64,000 nt of DNA from contig JAKUUM010000002.1 in NCBI GenBank assembly GCA_022447065.1, forward strand, positions 1 through 64,000, read 5' to 3'. The notes under the pieces are model-generated. The model did no database searches. It worked only from the letters and a program-made list of their open reading frames with translations, and was not told the DNA's origin. The DNA is from SAR86 cluster bacterium (GTDB lineage: Bacteria; Pseudomonadota; Gammaproteobacteria; Magnimaribacterales; Magnimaribacteraceae). How positions within the stretch are numbered: position 1 is the first letter of the stretch; every line of letters starts with the position of its first letter. The position numbers and the translations under genes were made by a program. Shown here piece after piece: positions 50,022 to 57,800 of the stretch.

Positions 50022-50246
50022 TTATTTTTTTTCTATAGTGTAAATAAAAATATTCTTTTTCTTGGATGCTTGTAGAAGTTTATTACCGCTTATTTTCGCA
50101 TAAGAAGCAAAATCCTCCCAAGAAGTAGGGTCTATAGCCGTCACCTCAAGAACATCTCCAGCACTGAGTTTAGATAAAAATAATTTAGCCTTTAATAAAG
50201 GTAGGGAACAGTCTAAATTGTTTGTATTTAAGTATTTCTTGACCAT
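50022..50246 (-). CDS. Divergent TusA-like sulfurtransferase protein
   Basis: A 74-residue protein with the TusA fold: NNLDCSLPLLKAKLFLSKL near residue 10, then VLEVTAIDPTSWEDFASYAKISGNKLL. The usual CPxPxxxxK signature is altered to CSLPLLKAK, keeping the Cys and the second Pro. It sits between bepA (divergent) and perM, the conserved position of this gene in Pseudomonas-like genomes. It may be a specialised sulfur carrier. The window holds another TusA-like gene at 19258-19503. Confidence 0.88.
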   Translation of the reverse strand: MVKKYLNTNNLDCSLPLLKAKLFLSKLSAGDVLEVTAIDPTSWEDFASYAKISGNKLLQASKKKNIFIYTIEKK

Positions 50247-50317
50247 ATTTAAAGATACTTTATGAACTGATTGTTATTATGTAAGTCAAAATACTTATTT
50301 CAAAGCTTTATAGAGAC

Positions 50318-51775
50318 ATGGCTGGCAACAAAAACTTAAGTTCAAGATTAAAGAAAAGTTTAATTTTAGTTCTTTTTTTTACTCTCCCTCTTCACTTTAA
50401 TTCAGAAGAGGTACTTCCTGAGCTTGGTGACACATCATCTTCTGCCATTTCTTTAGATTCTGAGTATAAGCTAGGCAGACTCTACATGGCTCAACTAAGA
50501 AGATCTTTACCCGACTTACAAGATCCTTTGGTACAAGACTACACAGAACACCTCATCTATAGAGTTAGTGAATACAGCCAACTAAAAGACCGAAGACTAG
50601 AAGTTGTACTTGTAGAGGATAAAAATATCAATGCTTTTGCCTCACCTGGAGGTGTAATTGGTATCTATGCAGGCTTAATTTACCATTCAGAAACTGAAGG
50701 GCAATTTGTGTCAGTAGTTGCACATGAATTAGCACACTTAAGTCAAAGGCATTTTGCTAGAAATCTGCAAAGACAACAAGACAAGAGCTTATCTAATGCT
50801 TTAATAATTTTGGCAAGCATCGCAGTAGCTGCTTCTACTAGGCCTGAAGCAATTATGGCGGGACAACAAGTTCTAGTTCAACAAGCTTTATCTTATAGCA
50901 GAAGTAATGAACAAGAGGCAGACAGAATAGGCTTCTTAACTATGATCTCAGCAGGTTTTGATCCTGAAAGCATGCCTCAAATGTTTGAAAAATTGCAGGC
51001 TCTTAGCAGATTAAGCGGTGCTAATGAACTAGAATTTCTAAGATCTCACCCTCTTACCAAGAAAAGAATTAGTGACTCTAGAATTAGAGCCAGAGAGATA
51101 AAAGGCTCTAACTATAAAAATAGTCTAGAGTTTGAATTAGTTAAACAGAGAATTTCCACCAAGTTCTATAAAACTTCTCGCCAAGCAGTATTGCAATTAC
51201 GACAAGAAAAAAGAAGAGCTAAAAACGACCGTGAAAGAATTGTTAAGGGTTATGGACTTGCCTTGGCCTTATCAAGGAGCAATAAATATAGTGAAGCATT
51301 AGAAGAGGTAAGAGAAACACTAAAATTGGACAAAGAGAATCTAATTTTACAAACGGCACTACTAGAAATTCATTTAAATGCTAAAAATGGGCTTGAAGCT
51401 TTGGCTGTAGGAAAAAATTTATTGGAAATAAACCCTGTTAATTATCCGATCTCCATGCTGTACGCCAGAGCTCTCATGGATCAAAAAAAGTATGATCAAG
51501 CTGAAGATGTTTTAAAGAACTTACTTTTTAAGCGAAAAGAAGATCCTCAAATCTGGTACTGGTTAGCTGAAGTTCAAGGTTTAGGAAGGAAAATAATCAG
51601 TTTACATCAATCTAGAGCTGAGTATTTCTACCTAACAGGAAATTATGACAGAGCCATAGAGCATTTAAGATATGCTTTAGAGCTTGCAGGAAATAATTTT
51701 CAACTCAACGAAGTTCTTCAAACTAAAATAGAGAACATTTTTGATACTAAAGAAGAGTTAAAAGATTTTTCTTAG
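50318..51775 (+). CDS. bepA: BepA-type periplasmic M48 metalloprotease with TPR domain
   Basis: Quality-control protease and chaperone for outer membrane protein assembly, 485 residues. A signal peptide (about 1-29) is followed by the M48 domain: NAFASPGGVIGIYAGL, the zinc motif HELAH near residue 137, and NEQEADRIGF with the third ligand. A C-terminal TPR domain (about 290-470) follows, with repeats such as LLEINPVNYPISMLYARALMDQ. Its known partners include the BAM complex; BamB and BamC are encoded in this window. Its 3' end overlaps that of the HIT gene by 4 bases. Confidence 0.96.
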   Translation: MAGNKNLSSRLKKSLILVLFFTLPLHFNSEEVLPELGDTSSSAISLDSEYKLGRLYMAQLRRSLPDLQDPLVQDYTEHLIYRVSEYSQLKDRRLEVVLVEDKNINAFASPGGVIGIYAGLIYHSETEGQFVSVVAHELAHLSQRHFARNLQRQQDKSLSNALIILASIAVAASTRPEAIMAGQQVLVQQALSYSRSNEQEADRIGFLTMISAGFDPESMPQMFEKLQALSRLSGANELEFLRSHPLTKKRISDSRIRAREIKGSNYKNSLEFELVKQRISTKFYKTSRQAVLQLRQEKRRAKNDRERIVKGYGLALALSRSNKYSEALEEVRETLKLDKENLILQTALLEIHLNAKNGLEALAVGKNLLEINPVNYPISMLYARALMDQKKYDQAEDVLKNLLFKRKEDPQIWYWLAEVQGLGRKIISLHQSRAEYFYLTGNYDRAIEHLRYALELAGNNFQLNEVLQTKIENIFDTKEELKDFS

Positions 51776-52113
51776 CCGGGTGGCCAGCTAAACTCTCTTC
51801 CAGCAATAAGGTGAATATGAAGATGAAAAACTGTTTGGTGTGCATCTGCTCCATTATTTACAACTAATCGAAAAGCATCTTCCACACCTAAGTCTCTGGC
51901 GACTTTACCTGCTACAAGAAAAAGATGTCCTAATAATTCCTGATCTTCTTTATTTGAATCAGAAATCTTTTCTATCGACTTCTTTGGAATTATTAATAAG
52001 TGAGTTGGGGCTATGGGATTAATGTCTTTGATCACTAGGCAAATATCATCCTCATAATGAATTTCTGCTGGTAATTCTTTGTCTATTATCTTTTGAAAAA
52101 TAGTATCTGTCAT
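51772..52113 (-). CDS. HIT family nucleotide-binding hydrolase (HinT-like)
   Basis: A 113-residue histidine-triad protein: TIFQKIIDKELPAEIHYEDD at the start and the triad HLHIHLIAG near residue 97 (preceded by HQTVF). HinT enzymes hydrolyse adenosine 5'-phosphoramidates; the physiological substrate is usually unclear. It follows the DUF1543 gene by 6 bases and converges on bepA. Confidence 0.95.
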   Translation of the reverse strand: MTDTIFQKIIDKELPAEIHYEDDICLVIKDINPIAPTHLLIIPKKSIEKISDSNKEDQELLGHLFLVAGKVARDLGVEDAFRLVVNNGADAHQTVFHLHIHLIAGREFSWPPG

Positions 52114-52119
52114 AAAAAA

Positions 52120-52389
52120 CTATAAACCCTTTGAATCATCGTAACTGAGAATCTCTTGTTTCTGAGGATTTTTTTCTTCAGATAAAGAAACTTTATACCC
52201 ATCAACGTATGAAAGTTCTTTTATCCCATCTATATGCATACGTTTATCTTGAAATTCTTTTAACTCTAAAACTTTCTCTTTAGCCTTTTTTGGATTTTCA
52301 GCAGCTATAAAGAAATTCACATGATGTTCATAAATACCTTCTCCAATTGAAGGGTCGTAATAACCTACATGTACCATATACAAATTCAT
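52120..52389 (-). CDS. DUF1543 domain protein
   Basis: An 89-residue small protein matching the DUF1543 pattern (MVHVGYYDPSIGEGIYEHHVNFFIAAENPKKAKEK, shown only in outline; then IDGIKELSYVDGYKVSL). No catalytic motif or membrane segment is visible. It lies in a minus-strand run with the HIT protein and a DUF3147 membrane protein. Function unknown. Confidence 0.8.
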   Translation of the reverse strand: MNLYMVHVGYYDPSIGEGIYEHHVNFFIAAENPKKAKEKVLELKEFQDKRMHIDGIKELSYVDGYKVSLSEEKNPQKQEILSYDDSKGL

Positions 52390-52420
52390 TTTTAGACCTT
52401 AAGTTATCGTTTGCTGGCTA

Positions 52421-52765
52421 CTATAAACGAATTCCAAAACGCGAGAGTAAAGAAATATACACAAAGTAAACTAGAGCAGTAACAGTTATAGAAATAAAGA
52501 AAGAATAGAAAAAATCTAATTTTTTTAATGCCAATGGAAGCACAATAAAGAAGGTCAAAGAAGGTGGGATCAATAGCAAAATGGAGTTAGAGAGATCAAC
52601 AACTGATCTAACATTCTTAGTATCTAAATAAAGCCATGTTATTGCCAGTGCCGAAATTAGGGGTATGGAAGCTAATACTCCAGCTAAAAAACTAGATCTT
52701 CGAGCTATTTCGGAAATTGCGACAATAATCAAAGCCGTAAGGATAGTTTTAATGACCAAATACAT
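52421..52765 (-). CDS. DUF3147 family membrane protein
   Basis: A 114-residue hydrophobic protein with four predicted helices (about 3-20, 27-46, 61-79, 88-108) and the family's GVLASIPLISALAITWLYLDT segment. Function unknown. It is divergent from the hypothetical gene at 52816, with 50 bases between starts. Confidence 0.82.
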   Translation of the reverse strand: MYLVIKTILTALIIVAISEIARRSSFLAGVLASIPLISALAITWLYLDTKNVRSVVDLSNSILLLIPPSLTFFIVLPLALKKLDFFYSFFISITVTALVYFVYISLLSRFGIRL

Positions 52766-52815
52766 GACACTTTTTCTGGTTCTATTTAAGTTCTTAAGTA
52801 TTATTATAGAAAAGA

Positions 52816-53400
52816 ATGAATAAGAGCAAGAATAAAGATGTAAAACCTAGTTTAGAAATTTCACAGAAGGAACTCCAAGAGTTTATGGAAACCTTAGATC
52901 CTAAAAGAAATATTCAAGACTTAGCTGCTACAGCTGCAGAAATAATTGCTTCTGCTGGTTTATCCACTAATTGGAATGACATATTACCTATGCTCGACGA
53001 TGAAGAGATAGCTGAACAATTAAGATTAGCCTCACATATAATTTTTAGAGCGAAATTAGTACTTGAAGAAATGGAAAAAAACCCTTCATCAAAAAACATT
53101 GTTTACAACACTATGTTAATGATGGACACATTGGAATTTGCCAATATAAAAGGTTATTTACCTTCTTCATCAAAAGTAAATTTCAATAAAATGCAAACAC
53201 AAACTTCTTCGTTAGCTATTGCAGTTAAGAAAGAAAAAATAATAGATACGATAAGAGAATTAGCCAAAGATTATCCCGCTAAAGGTATAACTTGGCTTCG
53301 GAAAAGAGCTTCTGCTTTGCTTAGTTCAGAAGAAAAAAGAGGCTACAGCTACAGACAAATTGTTAGAGATACTAAAGGGATGAGAATAAAAAAGGGTTAG
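52816..53400 (+). CDS. Hypothetical protein beside tRNA-Lys
   Basis: A 194-residue, mostly helical and charged protein that I do not recognise. It starts with a Lys-rich lead, then QKELQEFMETLDPKRNIQDLAATAAEII and acidic MLDDEEIAEQLRLAS. It ends in a basic segment (WLRKRASALLSSEEKRGYSYRQIVRDTKGMRIKKG in outline) that could bind nucleic acid. There is no signal peptide or membrane helix. It has codon usage like its neighbours and an uninterrupted frame, so it is probably a real gene. It ends 22 bases from the 3' end of the convergent tRNA-Lys gene. Confidence 0.7.
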   Translation: MNKSKNKDVKPSLEISQKELQEFMETLDPKRNIQDLAATAAEIIASAGLSTNWNDILPMLDDEEIAEQLRLASHIIFRAKLVLEEMEKNPSSKNIVYNTMLMMDTLEFANIKGYLPSSSKVNFNKMQTQTSSLAIAVKKEKIIDTIRELAKDYPAKGITWLRKRASALLSSEEKRGYSYRQIVRDTKGMRIKKG

Positions 53401-53422
53401 CTTTTACTCTTAATTGTCTGGA

Positions 53423-53497
53423 TGGTGGGCCGTCTGCGATTCGAACGCAGGACCAATTCCTTAAAAGGGAACTGCTCTACCGCTGAGCTAACGGCCC
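53423..53497 (-). tRNA. tRNA-Lys (anticodon UUU)
   Basis: Read on the minus strand, the acceptor stem is GGGCCGT/ACGGCCC, the D-stem GCTC/GAGC, and the anticodon stem GTTCC/GGAAT with loop CTTTTAA giving anticodon TTT. The T-arm is CTGCG-TTCGAAT-CGCAG, and CCA is encoded. The sequence is very close to E. coli tRNA-Lys. Confidence 0.98.
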
Positions 53498-53547
53498 AAA
53501 CCCGGCATTATACATAGTAATAATCATTAGTTTGGTATAGTTAAATT

Positions 53548-53637
53548 GTGAAAGAACCCTCCTTAACCCTATCTCTCCTACTAACAGCTGGTAATGCTTG
53601 GCTGAAAGTTTTATGTCAAATAGTTTATGGTTGTTAG
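53548..53637 (+). other. Possible 29-codon leader ORF overlapping the next start
   Basis: A GTG at 53548 opens a 29-codon frame with a hydrophobic LTLSLLLTAGNAWLKVL core and ends at TAG 53635-53637, overlapping the ATG at 53627 in another frame. The downstream gene has no visible ribosome binding site, so translational coupling through this small ORF is conceivable. It could equally be chance. Confidence 0.25.
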
Positions 53638-54322
53638 TTCTCCATTAAATGTAGTTTGGTCAAGAATTCAAAATTTGATTGGGCTGTCTTTAATATTGTT
53701 TTTTTTTACTTTGCCCAATCCGAGATTTGTTTTTGTATCATTGGCTCTATGGATTTTCACCTCAACAGTTGTTACTGCATTATTGCAAAAAACCAGATTT
53801 ACCTTAGCCAATATCATTACCCTTTCTAGAGCTTTTGGATTAGTAACTTGTTCTGTTATCCTAGCTCATAACGGATATATTTCTAATTTGTCTGTTTTTA
53901 TTTTAGGAATCTGTTTACTGGCAGATGCTTTAGATGGCTACTTAGCTAGACTCTTTACTACAAGTTCAGCAGGAAAGATACTTGACGGAGAAACTGATCA
54001 ACAATTTGTTCTACTTACAGCCTCTGCTTGCTACATACTCTTACACATGCCCTTTTGGCTGTTATTCTTTCCTTGTATTAAATATATTTTTGGAATTTTC
54101 TACGAATTATTCAAATTATCAGTAAGAGAAAATAGTGGGGAAAAAAGAAGGAAAATTATTGCTGCAATAGTAATGATAATTTTATTTATAAACTTAACCT
54201 CCTTGATTAATGAAGAAACTGGAGTCTTAATATCTTCCTTTGGATTTCTCTTACTATCATATTCTTTTATAGCAGATCTAATCAGGTCAATTCAAACAAA
54301 ATTGAGAAATGAGCCGCAGTAA
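53627..54322 (+). CDS. CDP-alcohol phosphatidyltransferase family membrane protein
   Basis: A 231-residue integral membrane enzyme. The signature D-x2-DG-x2-AR-x7/8-G-x3-D-x3-D appears from about residue 100 as DALDGYLARLFTTSSAGKIL then DGETD, with all four Asp present. About five to six hydrophobic helices surround it. Such enzymes transfer a phosphatidyl or other phospho-alcohol group from a CDP-linked donor; the acceptor cannot be inferred. It is the first gene of a coupled cluster and overlaps the methyltransferase gene by 14 bases. Confidence 0.88.
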   Translation: MVVSSPLNVVWSRIQNLIGLSLILFFFTLPNPRFVFVSLALWIFTSTVVTALLQKTRFTLANIITLSRAFGLVTCSVILAHNGYISNLSVFILGICLLADALDGYLARLFTTSSAGKILDGETDQQFVLLTASACYILLHMPFWLLFFPCIKYIFGIFYELFKLSVRENSGEKRRKIIAAIVMIILFINLTSLINEETGVLISSFGFLLLSYSFIADLIRSIQTKLRNEPQ

Positions 54323-55022
54323 GAATAAACAAAACAAAATTAAAGACTGGTTCGACGAAACATATAAGGAAAAAGGTTTTTCTTACCTCAGGCCACCCAG
54401 AGCTTACAAAGCTTTTATTAATATTTTAAAGTTAAAGTCGGGTAATTCAGTTCTTGATGTAGGTTGTGGTCCAGGGCTCTTTTTAAAACTAGCACATGAA
54501 ATTGGGTGCAACTGTTCAGGTATAGATTTATCTCAACAAGCTGTATCAATGGCTCAAAGCTATGTTCCTGAATCAGATATTCGTTTGGGAAATGCAGAAA
54601 ATTTACCTTTCTTGGACAACAGTTTTGATGTTGTAGTTTGTCTTGGCGCTTTGGAACGTTTCGTTAATCTTGAGGAAGCTCTAGCGCAACAACTTCGCGT
54701 TGCAAAAGAAAATTCTCTTTTTTGTTTCTTGGTTAGAAACTCAAACAGTTTTTTGTGGTTTTTTAACATGAAAATACTAAAACGCCAAAATAGAGCTGGG
54801 CATCAAAATGCAAAGTCACTTGATCAGTGGATTAATTTATTTGAATCTAATGAGTTTACTATTGAAAAAATTTTTCCAGATCAGTGGCCGTTACAAAAAA
54901 TTACTTCTTTCCTTCCATTAGGTATAAGAAGAAAACTTTTGCCCACTATACATAATGGGGTATTGCCTCTTCGGTTTGCTGGAGAGTTTGTATTTCTTCT
55001 CTCAGCTAAGACCTCTTCATAA
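54309..55022 (+). CDS. SAM-dependent class I methyltransferase
   Basis: A 237-residue enzyme with a clear Methyltransf_11 core: motif I VLDVGCGPGLFLKLA near residue 48, GIDLSQQAVSMAQS, LGNAENLPFLDNSFDVVVC. A hydrophobic C-terminal stretch (VLPLRFAGEFVFLLSA) may associate with membrane. Its start lies inside the end of the CDP-alcohol transferase gene. The substrate is unknown; context suggests a lipid or the cluster's product. Confidence 0.9.
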   Translation: MSRSKNKQNKIKDWFDETYKEKGFSYLRPPRAYKAFINILKLKSGNSVLDVGCGPGLFLKLAHEIGCNCSGIDLSQQAVSMAQSYVPESDIRLGNAENLPFLDNSFDVVVCLGALERFVNLEEALAQQLRVAKENSLFCFLVRNSNSFLWFFNMKILKRQNRAGHQNAKSLDQWINLFESNEFTIEKIFPDQWPLQKITSFLPLGIRRKLLPTIHNGVLPLRFAGEFVFLLSAKTSS

Positions 55023-55038
55023 TATATTGTTTGGTTAA

Positions 55039-56649
55039 ATGGAAAGACCAATTCACTACCAGGTCTTTTGGGCCATTATGGCCGTTTTATTGTTAAATTC
55101 TTTCCTTTCAACATCTGTTACTTCGGGAAAATGGTTTAGGTTAAGTTCAGATCTACTTTTCCTTCTACCTTTGTTAATAATAGCTACATCTTTTTCCAAA
55201 AGGCCTAATTACTGGATCCACCTCTTTAGTATATTAATTTGTATCCTTGGTCTTTATAGATTTCTGAACTTACTTACGGATTTGATTTTTCATCGGCCCT
55301 TTTCTTTCTTTGATGTACTTCTAATACCTGAATTAGATTATTTAGTAAATCAGAGTCTAACTACTATTGAGAAAAGCTTCTTAGTGCTTTCAATTCTTAT
55401 CATAGCTATGGTTAGTTATACATTTATATTTCTATTTAGCCGTCTGTTAACTAAATCATTCAGCTTAAGTATAAAAAATACTACTGCAGGAATCTTATTA
55501 GGATTTGGGTTGATAGTTTTCATTCAGTTTTTGGTTATTCTTAAAGAAGGATCAAATTTTAGTTTGACTCGGGGTCCATATATTAAAGACTTTATATATT
55601 TCTTTGACAGAGCAATAAAAGATGTAAGGTTAAATGAGAATCAGTATCTACTAAAACAAGAAATAAAATTAGCTAATAGTTCCTTAGATGAAAATGCTTA
55701 CGATCTCTCCAGATTAAGTAACACAAATGTAATTGTTATATTTATTGAATCTTATGGAGCTGTATTAGTTGAAAATCCAGATCTACTTAATCCTTATAAG
55801 AAATTTTATTCTGAAATGCAGACTTTGTTGGAAAAAAAATCTTTCTCCATGGTTAGTGGCTATTCTGAAGCACCCGACGGTTCATGGAATTCTCGACTCA
55901 GTTTTTCAACTGGAACAAATATTACTCACAGATACATAGCGAACTTAGCAATGGTATCTAATTTGACCACTTTAAATCAAAAATTCTCACAACTAAATCA
56001 TACAACTCTAAGCTTTATGCCAGGCGTTACTGAACCTGTCTTATATATAGAGACCTTTTTTGACTTTCAGAATAGAATACGATTTTGGAACTTAGATTGG
56101 CCTAAAGACAAGTCTTTTGTTGGTTGGCCAGTTATCCCTGATCAATATGCTTTAGAGTGGCTGGGGAGAAAGCCTACTCTTAAAAATATTACACCTTTTT
56201 ATGCAGAGATAGTGCTGTCCAGCAGTCATTCTCCTTTCGGAAGAGTACCCTCTTACATAACTGATGGAACTTTCAATTTGGAAGACTATCATTCAAGAAT
56301 TCAAGGAAAGAAAGACTCTTTGAGCATTTTTTCTTACCTAGAATCAAGTCCTGAAAAATACATGATCTCTATTGAATACAGTCTCCGTTCCTCATTTGAT
56401 TTTATTTTGAAATATCTTGATAAAGAAGACCTAATTATTCTTATAGGAGATCATCAACCGCCCGTGCATAGGACTGATTCTTTTCTTGTCCCAGTTCACA
56501 TTATTAGCGGTAATAGAAGTCTATTAAGTCCATTTAAAAAATTAGGTTTTCAAAAAGACCTATTCTCTTTAGAAGTTAAAAGAAATATTAGTCATGAAGA
56601 CTTTGCACAATTTATTTTGGAGAGCTATTCTTCTCATCAACGAGAATGA
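55039..56649 (+). CDS. Membrane-anchored sulfatase / phosphoglycerol-transferase-like enzyme
   Basis: A 536-residue protein: five transmembrane helices (within about 8-180), then a periplasmic alkaline-phosphatase-superfamily domain. Metal and catalytic landmarks are IFIESYG near residue 234, the presumed nucleophile Ser in APDGSWNSRLSFSTG near 281, SSSHSPFGRVP, and the metal-binding IGDHQPP near 470. LtaS and EptA relatives use Thr as nucleophile; here the aligned residue seems to be Ser, as in many uncharacterised members. It probably transfers or removes a phospho- or sulfo-group on an envelope molecule. It follows the methyltransferase by 16 bases. Confidence 0.85.
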   Translation: MERPIHYQVFWAIMAVLLLNSFLSTSVTSGKWFRLSSDLLFLLPLLIIATSFSKRPNYWIHLFSILICILGLYRFLNLLTDLIFHRPFSFFDVLLIPELDYLVNQSLTTIEKSFLVLSILIIAMVSYTFIFLFSRLLTKSFSLSIKNTTAGILLGFGLIVFIQFLVILKEGSNFSLTRGPYIKDFIYFFDRAIKDVRLNENQYLLKQEIKLANSSLDENAYDLSRLSNTNVIVIFIESYGAVLVENPDLLNPYKKFYSEMQTLLEKKSFSMVSGYSEAPDGSWNSRLSFSTGTNITHRYIANLAMVSNLTTLNQKFSQLNHTTLSFMPGVTEPVLYIETFFDFQNRIRFWNLDWPKDKSFVGWPVIPDQYALEWLGRKPTLKNITPFYAEIVLSSSHSPFGRVPSYITDGTFNLEDYHSRIQGKKDSLSIFSYLESSPEKYMISIEYSLRSSFDFILKYLDKEDLIILIGDHQPPVHRTDSFLVPVHIISGNRSLLSPFKKLGFQKDLFSLEVKRNISHEDFAQFILESYSSHQRE

Positions 56650-56650
56650 G

Positions 56651-57775
56651 ATGGAAAAAGTGGTTAATATAAGAGAGGCAATTACAACCTCTTCTTGCTA
56701 CAAGTCAAGTGAACTTGACCTGGAAAAAACTTCAGATGAATTATGGACGGCTTTACTATCTTGTAAAAAATTTTTATCCACTGTTTCTTTTCTTCCAAAA
56801 AGGCAATATTTCATTAAAAATGAAGATGAAAATTTTTGGGAATATTTTGTGCCAAAAGCAAATAGTCCATTTAAGCCTATAAATGAAAAAATTTGCTATG
56901 TCATTGAAATACAATCAGGTTCAAACTTAGAAGGTGAAGGATTTTTTGGTCTTGAAGATCAAAAAAATAAAACCGTATTAGCTTTTCATGTTGATGACAT
57001 AACTCAACTAAATCTAAATACTAAAATAGAAAAAATATTTGATTTGGAGAATGAATTGAGAAGACCTGCAACTTCTATTAGTTTGTATTTACCTATTATT
57101 TTAGGTGAATGGCGAGCTAGGCAAAATTCTTCCGTATTTGTAACGGGTCATTTGACTCAATCAGAAGATGGGAAAATAACCAAAAAAGATGGCACTCCCG
57201 TTTGGTTAGGCGGAGAAATGGATAAGAAGCATACTCATAGACTAAGAAGTCTGCATGAATCTTTATTGATTGGCTCGAAGACTTTTCGAAATGATAATCC
57301 CAAATTAACAGTAAGACATTGCAAGGGTAAAAATCCTATTCCTATAATTTTTAAAGACTCTCACACAAGTTTTTTTAATAAAGATCTGTTCAAAGTTAAA
57401 AATAGAGAAGTTTTTCTTCTGTGTAGGGATCAAAAGCAACAATCAAACTATGAAAACCTTCAATGCAGGATAAACGAATTAAATTTTAATGTTAATAAAG
57501 CAGTTTTTTCTCCAAAAGAAATCTTAACTAAGCTCGAGCAGAAAGGTATTCATTCTGTTTTTATCGAAGGTGGAGGAATTACCATCTCACATTTTCTTAC
57601 TTCTAATTTATTGGATCGTTTTCACTTACAAATTACAAACAGAAAAATCGGTTCAGGAGTTAATTCTTTTACTCTTCCTGCTTCTTCATCTATTGAAGAG
57701 ATCCACTCTTTAAATAGAATAGATTACAAAATTAAAGATCAAACATTGATTGACTATTCTCCTGTTAGTTCATGA
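56651..57775 (+). CDS. RibD C-terminal (reductase)-like protein with a novel N-terminal region
   Basis: The start is taken at the ATG at 56651, one base after the preceding stop; an earlier in-frame ATG at 56594 lies within the sulfatase gene. The C-terminal part (about 160-374) has the RibD_C/dihydrofolate-reductase fold: FVTGHLTQSEDGKIT, HRLRSLHESLLIGSKTFRNDNPKLTVR, and SVFIEGGGITISHFL near the end. This fold reduces ribose-linked pyrimidine or pterin intermediates with NADPH. The first 150 residues match nothing I recognise and replace the deaminase domain of true RibD. A riboflavin role is doubtful; the cluster context points to another heterocycle pathway. Confidence 0.85.
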   Translation: MEKVVNIREAITTSSCYKSSELDLEKTSDELWTALLSCKKFLSTVSFLPKRQYFIKNEDENFWEYFVPKANSPFKPINEKICYVIEIQSGSNLEGEGFFGLEDQKNKTVLAFHVDDITQLNLNTKIEKIFDLENELRRPATSISLYLPIILGEWRARQNSSVFVTGHLTQSEDGKITKKDGTPVWLGGEMDKKHTHRLRSLHESLLIGSKTFRNDNPKLTVRHCKGKNPIPIIFKDSHTSFFNKDLFKVKNREVFLLCRDQKQQSNYENLQCRINELNFNVNKAVFSPKEILTKLEQKGIHSVFIEGGGITISHFLTSNLLDRFHLQITNRKIGSGVNSFTLPASSSIEEIHSLNRIDYKIKDQTLIDYSPVSS

Positions 57776-57800
57776 TTTAAATAAGATAACTAAAAGAATT

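Noticed and set aside
57750-57800. TTG start for the glycosyltransferase
   Set aside because: It overlaps the previous gene, and the homologous part of the protein begins at the ATG at 57801.
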